Positions 8,518 to 15,867 of a DNA stretch of 64,000 nt are shown here, piece after piece. The stretch lies in the NCBI GenBank assembly GCA_027296055.1, contig JAPUJT010000016.1:1-64000 (forward strand), written 5' to 3'. The position numbers were made by a program, and so were the translations under genes. Numbering within the stretch: the stretch's first letter is position 1; each line of letters begins with the position of its first letter. The DNA comes from Planctomycetota bacterium. GTDB lineage: Bacteria > Planctomycetota > JAPUJT01. A model generated the notes under the pieces. The model saw only the letters and a list, made by a program, of their open reading frames with translations. It did no database searches and was not told the origin of the DNA.

Positions 8518-9651
8518 TTATCGCAAGATGACGCGCACTACCTGCGCTGACAAGAAGAAGAGGGTGGCGAGAAAGAGGCTGAAGGCCGCGCCACGAACGA
8601 ACCGGAGGGCCAGCCCAAGGTCGGCCGGAGGATCTCTCGCAATATCCCTCCGGACCGGAGTCGGAGGACGGGCCGTGGGCGCCTTGAGGGCCCGTCCGAG
8701 ATCGGTGGATAGGTCCTCCGGCGTGCCATGACGACGCCCGGGATCCTCTGCCATTGCCTTTGCGAGAACCTTCTGGAGGGAAGGGCTTCCGCCCTTCCCC
8801 TCGGACAGGAGGCTCGCGATCACGAAGACGTCAGAGGCCCGCGTGCGGGATACACCGGCCCGCTCCTCGGGGGAGACGTGCCGTTCGCGGCTCAAACCCT
8901 TCCCCAGTCCGATATGCGCCACTTTCACCTCGCCCTGCTCGCCCAGATAGACGTGCCGGGGATCCAGCCCCCGAAGGAAGACCCCATGATCGTTGGCTGC
9001 GGTGGCGAGGTTTGCCAGCTGGATGCCTACCTCGGCGAGGAAGTGGAGATCGCATCCGCCAGGCATCCGGAGCAGCTCCTCCAGCGGGACGCCGGACGGG
9101 GGCTCGGAGATGATGAGCGTGCGGTCCTCCACCTCGGCGATGTCGTAGATGCGGAGGGCGGCGGTGCTCCGGATCTTTCCTGCGAGTCGCGATTGATAGA
9201 GGATCTCTTCCCGCGGGGACCCCGACAGATCTTCGTCGAGCATCAAGAGCGTCACTTCTCTCCCCATGGAGGGTTGGCTGGCCCGGAACTCGGCCGCGCT
9301 CGGCAATCGATCTGTCCGTGAGAGGACCTCGAACTCACCGATGGTCTTGCCAACCCACTCCAGGCCACGGTCGTCGACGACGCCGAGAACGGTTCCTCCG
9401 ATCCGGATCGAGTCGCCATGCACGATCCGGGAGGATTGGACGCGTCGCCCGTTCAGGTAGGTACCGTTACGGCTCTTCAGGTCCTCGAGACGCGCCCCGG
9501 CGCCTGTCGAGACGATCCGGGTGTGGTATCGAGAGGAGCCCGTGTCGCGTATCACCACGCTCGCCTTGGGGTGCCGTCCGATCGTGGCCGGAAGCGTCAG
9601 GCAGATCTCCTCCCCGACCTTATCACCCGTCATACGGATCAGTCTCCACAT
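8518..9651 (-). CDS. FHA-domain protein fused to a degenerate kinase-like domain, membrane-anchored
   Basis: 377 residues from the ATG at 9651, preceded by GGTGGGG; a GTG 15 bases upstream is less likely. Residues about 1-90 form an FHA domain with the phosphothreonine-binding landmarks GRHP, SSRYH and NGTYLNG. Residues about 115-310 follow a Ser/Thr kinase fold by pattern (LLRMPGGCDLHFLAEVGIQLANLATAANDHGVF) but the catalytic parts are lost: VAIK reads VTLLML, the HRD loop reads LRGLDPRHVYL (Asp to Gly) and DFG reads HIG. A C-terminal hydrophobic helix (FSLFLATLFFLSAQVV) would anchor it to the inner membrane. By inference it is a phospho-peptide-binding pseudokinase scaffold. FHA is certain; the kinase homology is moderate. 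Confidence 0.78.
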   Translation of the reverse strand: MWRLIRMTGDKVGEEICLTLPATIGRHPKASVVIRDTGSSRYHTRIVSTGAGARLEDLKSRNGTYLNGRRVQSSRIVHGDSIRIGGTVLGVVDDRGLEWVGKTIGEFEVLSRTDRLPSAAEFRASQPSMGREVTLLMLDEDLSGSPREEILYQSRLAGKIRSTAALRIYDIAEVEDRTLIISEPPSGVPLEELLRMPGGCDLHFLAEVGIQLANLATAANDHGVFLRGLDPRHVYLGEQGEVKVAHIGLGKGLSRERHVSPEERAGVSRTRASDVFVIASLLSEGKGGSPSLQKVLAKAMAEDPGRRHGTPEDLSTDLGRALKAPTARPPTPVRRDIARDPPADLGLALRFVRGAAFSLFLATLFFLSAQVVRVILR

Positions 9652-9726
9652 GGCCAGCACCCCCACCGGAATTTAAGCGGGAGGGACCCGTATTGCAAAG
9701 GTGGAGCCGGGTCGATTGAATATTCC

Positions 9727-9817
9727 GTAACCGTTCACGGGGCTCTATTCTTCTTCAAATCGACGATTGGCCCCTCTTCACCGTTGAGGTGGTAGTGGAT
9801 TCCCCGTGAACGGTTAC
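9727..9817. repeat. Perfect 16-bp inverted repeat upstream of the ABC operon
   Basis: GTAACCGTTCACGGGG (9727-9742) and its exact reverse complement (9802-9817) flank 59 bases between the divergent FHA gene and ABC operon. The right arm ends 12 bases before the likely ATG at 9830, so it lies in the leader or promoter. It may be a regulator site, a REP-type palindrome, or both. Confidence 0.75.
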
Positions 9818-9829
9818 AATTTTCCTTCC

Positions 9830-10711
9830 ATGGGCGAGATACCTGACAAGAAGCGTACTGACACGGCTCCCGGGCCGGCGATCCGCCTGCAGTCCGTCTC
9901 CCGTGTCTACCGAGGGTTCTGGAGGGTTCGAAGGACCTGGGCCCTCCGTGAGCTCAGCCTCGTCGTGAAGAGAGGAGAGATCTTCGGTCTTCTCGGGCCC
10001 AACGGCTCGGGAAAGACGACGGCCCTGAAGATCATCGTCGGCCTGATCCGCGCCACCTCGGGGGATGTCAGGGTGCTGGATCGGGGGCCCGGCGATACGC
10101 GAACTCTCGCGCGAGTCGGCTATCTTCCAGAGGAGCCGGCCCATTACGGATTCCTCAATGCGCGGGAGAGTCTCGAGTTCTACGGGAAGCTCTTCCGACT
10201 GGATCGTCAGGAGAGGAGGCAACGGGCAAAGGAATTGATAGAGAAGCTCGGGTTCGAGGGCCAGGGGTCTCGACCCGTCCGGGAGTATTCCCGCGGGATG
10301 GCGCGGCGGCTGGGCATCGCCCAGGCGCTGATCAACCGTCCCGATCTTCTCGTCCTGGATGAGCCCACGTCGGGGCTCGACCCGGTCGCCCACCGGCTGG
10401 TCACGGATCTGTTCGTCCGCTTGAGGGAAGAGGGGAAGTCGATCTTGATCTCATCTCATCTCCTGGCCGACGTGGAGAAGGTCTGTGATCGAATCGGAAT
10501 CCTCGGCCAGGGGCGCCTTCTCCTCGAGGGAAGCGTCGGAGAGTTGCTCGATGACCCCGAAGCGATCGATCTCGTTCTGGAGGGCATCGGGGAGGAGGCC
10601 GCCCGCGAGGCCGTGGAGGCGGCCGGCGGGCAGGTCCGGTCCAGCCGACCCGCCCGCCAGACGTTGCACGACCTGTTCCTCCAGGCGTTGAAGAAGGGGC
10701 GGAGGCGATGA
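9830..10711 (+). CDS. ABC transporter ATP-binding protein (ABC-2 exporter type)
   Basis: 293 residues from the ATG at 9830; a GTG at 9806 lies inside the inverted repeat and is less likely. Walker A is GPNGSGKTT, the signature is YSRGMARRLGIAQ (an SRGM variant of LSGGQ), Walker B is LLVLDEPTSGLD and the switch His is in SSHLLADVE. A basic segment RGFWRVRRTWALREL precedes strand 1. It powers export through the membrane protein encoded next, whose start overlaps the stop by 4 bases. The substrate is unknown. The ribosome site is weak for the ATG, so the leader palindrome may affect expression. Confidence 0.9.
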   Translation: MGEIPDKKRTDTAPGPAIRLQSVSRVYRGFWRVRRTWALRELSLVVKRGEIFGLLGPNGSGKTTALKIIVGLIRATSGDVRVLDRGPGDTRTLARVGYLPEEPAHYGFLNARESLEFYGKLFRLDRQERRQRAKELIEKLGFEGQGSRPVREYSRGMARRLGIAQALINRPDLLVLDEPTSGLDPVAHRLVTDLFVRLREEGKSILISSHLLADVEKVCDRIGILGQGRLLLEGSVGELLDDPEAIDLVLEGIGEEAAREAVEAAGGQVRSSRPARQTLHDLFLQALKKGRRR

Positions 10712-12315
10712 GATCCGCCGCGGGGGTTGCCGGGATCACGGTCCGCGAGGCCTGGCGGGGCTCGATCCTGATCATCGTGCCGATCTACGCCGCCTTCCTT
10801 CTCGGGGTACTCCTTTTCTACCCCTCGATAGACGAGCAGGCGCGGTTCCGACAGGCCCTCTCCTTCGGCCACGGCGCCCTGCAGATAGGGGTCGGGCTCG
10901 TCTGTCTGATCCTCGGGGCGAGCGGCGTCGCCGCCGACAGGGACGCCGGGCGGACTGGACGCATCACGTCGACCCCTCTGGGGCGCGCCGGGTACATCCT
11001 GGGCAAGAGTATGGGCCTCTGCGCCGTCGCCCTTGGCCTCTCGCTCTCCCTGTGGGCCGTCGAATCGATTCTCTTGCGGGCGCGATTCGGGGATATACCC
11101 GGGGGACTTCGCGCCCAGCCGATTCTTCGGCATGCCTCGTTCGGGATCACCCCCGCACGTGGTCTCGAGAAAGGGAACATTACCTGGCTCCGGGCGGATC
11201 GGATCGACTGCCGGTTTCCCGCGGTCCCGGCTGTCGCTGTCCGTATCAACCTGGACGTCGACCCCTCCCTCCTATCCTCGTTTCAGCTGAGCGTGTGGGC
11301 AGAGGATCTGGAGATGAGGACTGTTCTCCCCATCAAGGCGGGAGGATCGTTCACCATGCCCCTGCCCGACTGGGCGACGAAACCGCCCGGCACGCCACTC
11401 TGGATCGAGCTTCTCCACACGGACGGGCAAGAGGTCGCGATCCGTGGAAATCTGGAGAACATCATGACACTCATCGATCGAGGCGGGGCGGAGATCCCCC
11501 CCGAGATCCCTCCGGTGGTATGGGGAGCCGACGAGCGGTCGGGCCATCTGACCTTTCGTGAGCGGCGAGCCGTGTGGGAGTTCGCGGCACATATCGCTCG
11601 CCGCGCGGTGCGGCTGACCCTCGATCCGGTTGTCGTCCCTCGTATGGGAGGCCAGATGGAAGCCGCCGTGACCCTGGAGCGGGGGGGCGCGCGGGTCTCG
11701 GAGCGACTGTTCCTTCACGACGGCCGGTCGAAGGGCCTTCTGCTCCCGAAGTCGATCCGGTCCGCGCGGGGAGATCTTCGTGTGGAGGTGGTATTGCTCG
11801 AACCGTTGGACGTCATGGGCTTCGTCCATGAGGAGAAAAAGGACGGCACCCCGATCAAGGGTCTGTTCCTCTCGGGGGGGGGCAAGAGCCTCGAATGGAA
11901 TCTCTTCCTCGGAGCACTGGGGGCGTCTCTGCAGGCGATGCTCCTCGCGGCTGCCGGAATGACCGCTTCGCTCCTCTTCTCCGCCCCGGTAGCGCTTTTT
12001 GCCGGCCTCGCCCTCTATGTCGTGGGGATGGGGGCAGGTCTCCTCGCCGATCTCCCCGAGCCGTCGGAATGGAACGACCCGATTGCCGAAGTCTTCCAGG
12101 TCCGGACGAGCCCGAGCCCGACACTGATCCGCCTGGCCGCCCGGGTGGCGCTGGTCATCCCCGATCTGCAACAATTCGATCTGAAAGCGCCGATCATCGC
12201 ATCCTACGCGATCGAACCCTCGCGGATCGTCGGCCTGTTCCTGTATAGCGCTTTCGTGAGCTTCCTCCTCCTGGGGGGAGGATGGTGCTTCTATCGGCGG
12301 AGCGAATTCCTGTGA
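10708..12315 (+). CDS. ABC-2 type membrane subunit with large extracytoplasmic domain
   Basis: 535 residues, with ATGA overlap to the ATPase gene. Hydrophobic segments near the N-terminus (SILIIVPIYAAFLLGVLLFY; ALQIGVGLVCLILGASGVA; LGKSMGLCAVALGLSLSLW) and near the C-terminus (ALGASLQAMLLAAAGMTASLLF; ALFAGLALYVVGMGAGLLA; FLYSAFVSFLLLGGGW) flank a hydrophilic region of about 270 residues (about 150-420) that should lie outside the membrane. The motif VAADRDAGRTGRITSTPLGR after the second segment is typical of ABC-2 permeases. The long inserted beta-rich domain is unusual and may recognise the exported substrate or an envelope partner. The function is otherwise unassigned. Confidence 0.8.
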   Translation: MRSAAGVAGITVREAWRGSILIIVPIYAAFLLGVLLFYPSIDEQARFRQALSFGHGALQIGVGLVCLILGASGVAADRDAGRTGRITSTPLGRAGYILGKSMGLCAVALGLSLSLWAVESILLRARFGDIPGGLRAQPILRHASFGITPARGLEKGNITWLRADRIDCRFPAVPAVAVRINLDVDPSLLSSFQLSVWAEDLEMRTVLPIKAGGSFTMPLPDWATKPPGTPLWIELLHTDGQEVAIRGNLENIMTLIDRGGAEIPPEIPPVVWGADERSGHLTFRERRAVWEFAAHIARRAVRLTLDPVVVPRMGGQMEAAVTLERGGARVSERLFLHDGRSKGLLLPKSIRSARGDLRVEVVLLEPLDVMGFVHEEKKDGTPIKGLFLSGGGKSLEWNLFLGALGASLQAMLLAAAGMTASLLFSAPVALFAGLALYVVGMGAGLLADLPEPSEWNDPIAEVFQVRTSPSPTLIRLAARVALVIPDLQQFDLKAPIIASYAIEPSRIVGLFLYSAFVSFLLLGGGWCFYRRSEFL

Positions 12316-13070
12316 GCCTATCCACTCCGTCCAGATTTCTCATCGCGTCCATCGTCCTCTGGGGAGCCACCCTTCCGATCCTGGGGCCGCTCGGCCGCAT
12401 GGCGGAGAAGCATCGTCCCACACGAAGCCCGGGGCTGGAGGAGGTGGCCGGGATCGCCCTGCTAGGCGGATTCCGGGCGATCGCCGTGGACTTCTTGATG
12501 TTGCGGGCCCAGAGAGAGATGGAAGAGGGCCGCTACTACGAGCTACTGACTGTCTACGAGGCAGTCACGCGCCTCGTTCCACGCCTCGAGTCCGGGTGGC
12601 TCTACGCGGCCGGAAATCTCGCCCTGAACATCCCTGCCGAAGTCGACCAGCCCGAGTTGCGGTGGATCAGCATCCGCCAGGGGATCCTTCTCTGCGAGAA
12701 GGGCAAGTCTCGCAATCCCGCCTCCTGGCGGCTACCTGCTCTCGCCGCATACATCATGCTGCAGAAATGTTCGATGGATCGGCACCTGCGAATCCGATTG
12801 ATGAAGGACAGAGAGCTGAACCCGGAAGAGTTCAGCAAACCCGAGCGTCTTGCCCTCGAGAAGGTCTGGGAGGCGATATCGATTGCTGGGCACAGCATGC
12901 AAGCGGATATAATCGCCGACCAGGCGCTGAAACGTCTGACCGCGGGGGGTGGGTATCTCGCTGACATCGAGCGGTTCGTGGCCCACCTCGAGAAAGATGG
13001 GGAAGATCGCGTCCGCCTGGCATCGGCGTGGCGGGCTCGGATACACAAGATTCGAGATGGCGGAAAGTAG
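12312..13070 (+). CDS. Membrane-anchored protein of the ABC operon, unknown function
   Basis: 252 residues from a GTG at 12312 that overlaps the permease stop (GTGA); an ATG at 12282 would overlap by 34 bases. One N-terminal hydrophobic segment (RFLIASIVLWGATLPILGPL) is followed by a mostly helical domain. The helices (VEQ-free, charged stretches such as LMLRAQREMEEGRYYELLTVYEAVTRLVPRLE, cited only in part here) suggest TPR-like helical pairs: GRYYELLTVYEAVTRLVP, ESGWLYAAGNLALNIPAE. It would sit in the periplasm, tethered to the inner membrane beside the ABC-2 subunit. I do not recognise a named family. Co-translation suggests it is an obligate accessory of the exporter. Confidence 0.7.
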   Translation: MSLSTPSRFLIASIVLWGATLPILGPLGRMAEKHRPTRSPGLEEVAGIALLGGFRAIAVDFLMLRAQREMEEGRYYELLTVYEAVTRLVPRLESGWLYAAGNLALNIPAEVDQPELRWISIRQGILLCEKGKSRNPASWRLPALAAYIMLQKCSMDRHLRIRLMKDRELNPEEFSKPERLALEKVWEAISIAGHSMQADIIADQALKRLTAGGGYLADIERFVAHLEKDGEDRVRLASAWRARIHKIRDGGK

Positions 13071-13118
13071 GGAGGGACTGCTCGCCTAACTCGAAGGTCT
13101 GAAAGGGGTTGATTTACC

Positions 13119-13148
13119 TTGACAGATCGGGCGGACCGAAAGTAGCAT
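13119..13148 (+). promoter_or_regulatory. Sigma-70-type promoter for accB
   Basis: A perfect TTGACA (13119-13124), an 18-base spacer and TAGCAT (13143-13148, four of six matches) lie about 100 bases upstream of the accB ATG at 13248. The leader is therefore roughly 90 bases. Confidence 0.55.
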
Positions 13149-13247
13149 CCGCCGTTTCTGCGAGGGGGAACATCCCGGCGCCCCCCGGGGCGCTGGAGAA
13201 TCGCCAGGATGCAATCATCGGGCAACAGCCGTGGAGTCAGTACCCAC

Positions 13248-13703
13248 ATGGACTTTGACATCGAAAAGATCAAGCAGCTCATCGACCTGATGAATGCCAA
13301 CGATCTCCAGGAGATGGAGGTCCAGGACGAGGGCAAGAAGATCCGGCTCCGGAAGACGGAGGAGAGGGAAGTCGTGGCCATCCCGACAGCCGCGATGCCC
13401 GTGGCTGCGGTGCCCGAGGCGGCCCTCGCGAAGATGGCTCTCACCGACGATGACCGGTTTCGCATCCCATCTCCCATGGTGGGAACCTTTTACCGGGCGC
13501 CAGACCCCGATGCAGAGCCGTTCGTGGGAGAAGGGGATCGAATTCAGAAAGACTCCGTTATCTGCATCATCGAAGCCATGAAGGTGATGAACGAGATTCG
13601 CGCGGAAGTGGACGGGACTGTCGAGGAGATCCTCGTGGCCAACGGAGAGGCGGTCGAGTACGGCCAGCCGCTCTTCGTCGTCAAGAGGGATCCGACCGAA
13701 TAG
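13248..13703 (+). CDS. accB: Biotin carboxyl carrier protein of acetyl-CoA carboxylase
   Basis: 151 residues from the ATG at 13248 ([10 protein letters not shown]), where AccB proteins usually begin; an ATG at 13209 would add 13 residues. The C-terminal biotinyl domain has the biotin-acceptor Lys112 in EAMKVMNEI; most family members read EAMKLMNEI, so Val replaces Leu. An Ala/Pro/Met-rich linker ([18 protein letters not shown]) joins it to the N-terminal helix. It carries carboxybiotin between biotin carboxylase and carboxyltransferase to make malonyl-CoA for fatty acid synthesis. accC follows, but a terminator-like hairpin lies between. AccA and AccD are not in the window. Confidence 0.95.
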   Translation: MDFDIEKIKQLIDLMNANDLQEMEVQDEGKKIRLRKTEEREVVAIPTAAMPVAAVPEAALAKMALTDDDRFRIPSPMVGTFYRAPDPDAEPFVGEGDRIQKDSVICIIEAMKVMNEIRAEVDGTVEEILVANGEAVEYGQPLFVVKRDPTE

Positions 13704-13722
13704 CAAGGGAGATCGAATTCAA

Positions 13723-13760
13723 GGGAAGGAGGGGCGATTCACGCCTCCTTCCCCCTTTTT
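13723..13760 (+). terminator. Terminator-like hairpin between accB and accC
   Basis: A perfect 10-bp stem GGGAAGGAGG (13723-13732) / CCTCCTTCCC (13744-13753) with an 11-base loop is followed by CC and five T residues (13756-13760). The accC ATG begins only 6 bases after the T-run. Its form is that of an intrinsic terminator, placed where it would attenuate accC. Confidence 0.75.
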
Positions 13761-13765
13761 CTGCA

Positions 13766-15109
13766 ATGTTCTCCAGAATTCTGATCGCCAACCGAGGGGA
13801 GATCGCCCTCCGTGTCATTCGTGCCTGCAAGGAGATGGGCATCGAAACGGTGGCGGTCTATTCGGAGCGGGATGCCGACGCGATCTATCTCCGGTACGCG
13901 GATGAAACGGTCTGCATAGGACCGTCACCTAGCCATAGCTCCTATCTGGATATTCCTCGCATCATCAGCGCCGCAGAAATCACGGATGTGGAGGCGATCC
14001 ACCCCGGGTACGGGTTTCTGGCGGAGAATCCCCACTTCGCCGAAGTATGCCGATCTTGTGGGATCGAGTTCATCGGGCCCTCTGGCGAGGCGATCAAGCT
14101 GGTAGGGGACAAGTCCCGGGCCCGGGAGCTGGCCCGTTCGCTGGGTGTCCCGATCGTCCCGGGGAGCAAGAACACCCTCGACGGCGAGAACAAGGCGTTG
14201 AAGATCGCACAGGGGATCGGGTTTCCCGTGATCATCAAGGCGGCGATGGGCGGGGGAGGCCGAGGGATGCGAGTCGCCCACAATGACATCTCCCTGATCA
14301 ACGGGTATCTGGCCGCCCGGGCAGAGGCAGCGGCGGCGTTCAACGACTCGACCCTCTACCTCGAGAAGTACATCGAAAGGCCTCGCCACGTCGAGTTCCA
14401 GATCCTGGCCGACCGCGAAGGAAACGTGATTCATCTCGGGGAGCGTGACTGCAGCCTGCAGAGAAGACATCAGAAGCTGATCGAGGAGTCCCCATGCCCG
14501 ATCCTCGAGGAGGATCTGAGGCGCAAGATGGGAGATGACGCGGTGAAGATCGCCCGTGCGGCCGGCTACACGGGCGCCGGGACGGTAGAGTTTCTACTCG
14601 ACCCCGACCTGAAGTATTACTTCATAGAGATGAATGCCCGGATCCAGGTGGAGCACCCGGTGACGGAGATGGTGACAGGTCTGGATCTGGTGAAGGAGCA
14701 GATAAAGATCGCTGCCGGGCAGAAGCTTAAGCTCAAGCAAGAGGACGTCACGTTCGATGGGGTCTCGATCGAATGTCGGATCAACGCAGAGGATCCGGCC
14801 GAAAACTTCAAGCCTTCTCCGGGAAAGATCGGCGTCTGTTTCCCCCCCGGTGGCATCGGTGTCCGCGTGGACACCCACATCTATTCCGGGTTTACTATCT
14901 CTTCTCATTACGACTCGCTGATCGCGAAGGTGATCGTCCACAGGAAGACCCGGGGTTCGGCCATCCGGTGCATGCGACGGGCGCTCGACGAATTCGTCAT
15001 CGAAGGCATCAAGACGACCATCCCGATGCTCCAGGACGTCCTCAGTCACCTCCACTTCATACGCGGTGAGGTCAACACCGGCTTCATCGAGGAGTACTTC
15101 TCCACTTAG
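13766..15109 (+). CDS. accC: Biotin carboxylase subunit of acetyl-CoA carboxylase
   Basis: 447 residues, the normal AccC length. It begins [17 protein letters not shown], the family N-terminus, so the ATG at 13766 is sound. The ATP-grasp core shows the glycine-rich loop MGGGGRGMR, the segment [15 protein letters not shown] and the active-site string [15 protein letters not shown]. It carboxylates the biotin on AccB using bicarbonate and ATP. Only 5 bases separate its ATG from a T-run ending a strong hairpin, and no ordinary ribosome site fits in that gap. Translation would need a start site masked by the hairpin arm or a leaderless message. An imperfect GC hairpin (15116-15136) without a T-run follows the gene. 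Confidence 0.97.
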   Translation: MFSRILIANRGEIALRVIRACKEMGIETVAVYSERDADAIYLRYADETVCIGPSPSHSSYLDIPRIISAAEITDVEAIHPGYGFLAENPHFAEVCRSCGIEFIGPSGEAIKLVGDKSRARELARSLGVPIVPGSKNTLDGENKALKIAQGIGFPVIIKAAMGGGGRGMRVAHNDISLINGYLAARAEAAAAFNDSTLYLEKYIERPRHVEFQILADREGNVIHLGERDCSLQRRHQKLIEESPCPILEEDLRRKMGDDAVKIARAAGYTGAGTVEFLLDPDLKYYFIEMNARIQVEHPVTEMVTGLDLVKEQIKIAAGQKLKLKQEDVTFDGVSIECRINAEDPAENFKPSPGKIGVCFPPGGIGVRVDTHIYSGFTISSHYDSLIAKVIVHRKTRGSAIRCMRRALDEFVIEGIKTTIPMLQDVLSHLHFIRGEVNTGFIEEYFST

Positions 15110-15258
15110 CATTCGGGGCCAGGACGAAACTGGCCCGCACCGTGCCGAAGGCCCGGTATCCTGCTACCCAACCCTTTAATCCCCAACCACTTCTGACCGA
15201 ATGGCCAAATTCGTGTAAATCGTGTATATTTGAAAGGGCGTAGCGTCCAGGATTCGAC

Positions 15259-15867
15259 ATGAAAAGGTCAACGGTGAACAACAGGGGCCGAGAAGCCCCC
15301 TTGAAGGTCGGGGAGGCCGCCCAGCACTGCCGCGTCTCCAGATTCACCGTGTTGAAGTGGGTGCGCGACGGCAAGCTGAAAGCCTATACGACTCCCGGCG
15401 GACATCATCGGATCGAGCGCGAAGATCTGCTCGCCTTCCTCGAGAAAGTAGGCTTTCCGATCCCCGCCGGGCTCACCGAGACCGCTCACCCGAAGGTTCT
15501 CCTGGTCGACGATGAAATTGGTGTGACCGACTTTCTCGCCCGAGCGCTGAAATCCGATACGGAAACGCAGTACGAGGTCTTCTCCACCCAGAGCGGCTAC
15601 GAGGCCTGCATCCTGGTGGGGGAGAGAACCCCGGATCTGGTTGTTCTCGACATCAAGATGCCCGGAATCGATGGTATCGAAGTGACCCGCCGCATACTTT
15701 CCAATCCTGCGCGTAGCTCCATTCAGATCATCGCCGTCACGGGATACCCGTCTGAGGAGAACGTCCAGGCCATTCTAGAAGCAGGCGCCAAGATCTGCCT
15801 CCCCAAGCCGCTGGATGTTCCCCGCTTCTTGGGGGTCGTCCACAAGCTGCTTGGGGTCGGCCGTTGA
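15259..15867 (+). CDS. Response regulator with N-terminal excisionase/MerR-like DNA-binding domain
   Basis: 202 residues. Residues about 14-70 form a winged-helix DNA-binding unit of the HTH_17/MerR type (LKVGEAAQHCRVSRFTVLKWVRDGKL, cited in part, with the wing TTPGGHHRI). Residues about 78-200 form a receiver with LLVDDE, phospho-acceptor Asp131 (LVVLDIKMPG), Thr in IIAVTGYP and Lys in CLPKPLD. The order, DNA-binding first and receiver last, is the reverse of OmpR or NarL regulators. The stop overlaps the TTG start of the hybrid kinase that follows, which is its likely cognate kinase. A TATATT box at 15225-15230 may be the promoter -10. Confidence 0.88.
   Translation: MKRSTVNNRGREAPLKVGEAAQHCRVSRFTVLKWVRDGKLKAYTTPGGHHRIEREDLLAFLEKVGFPIPAGLTETAHPKVLLVDDEIGVTDFLARALKSDTETQYEVFSTQSGYEACILVGERTPDLVVLDIKMPGIDGIEVTRRILSNPARSSIQIIAVTGYPSEENVQAILEAGAKICLPKPLDVPRFLGVVHKLLGVGR

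Noticed and set aside
15116-15136. Hairpin GGGCCAG/CTGGCCC after accC as a terminator
   Set aside because: The 7-bp stem is good but is followed by GCACCGTG with no T-run, so it is not a supported intrinsic terminator.
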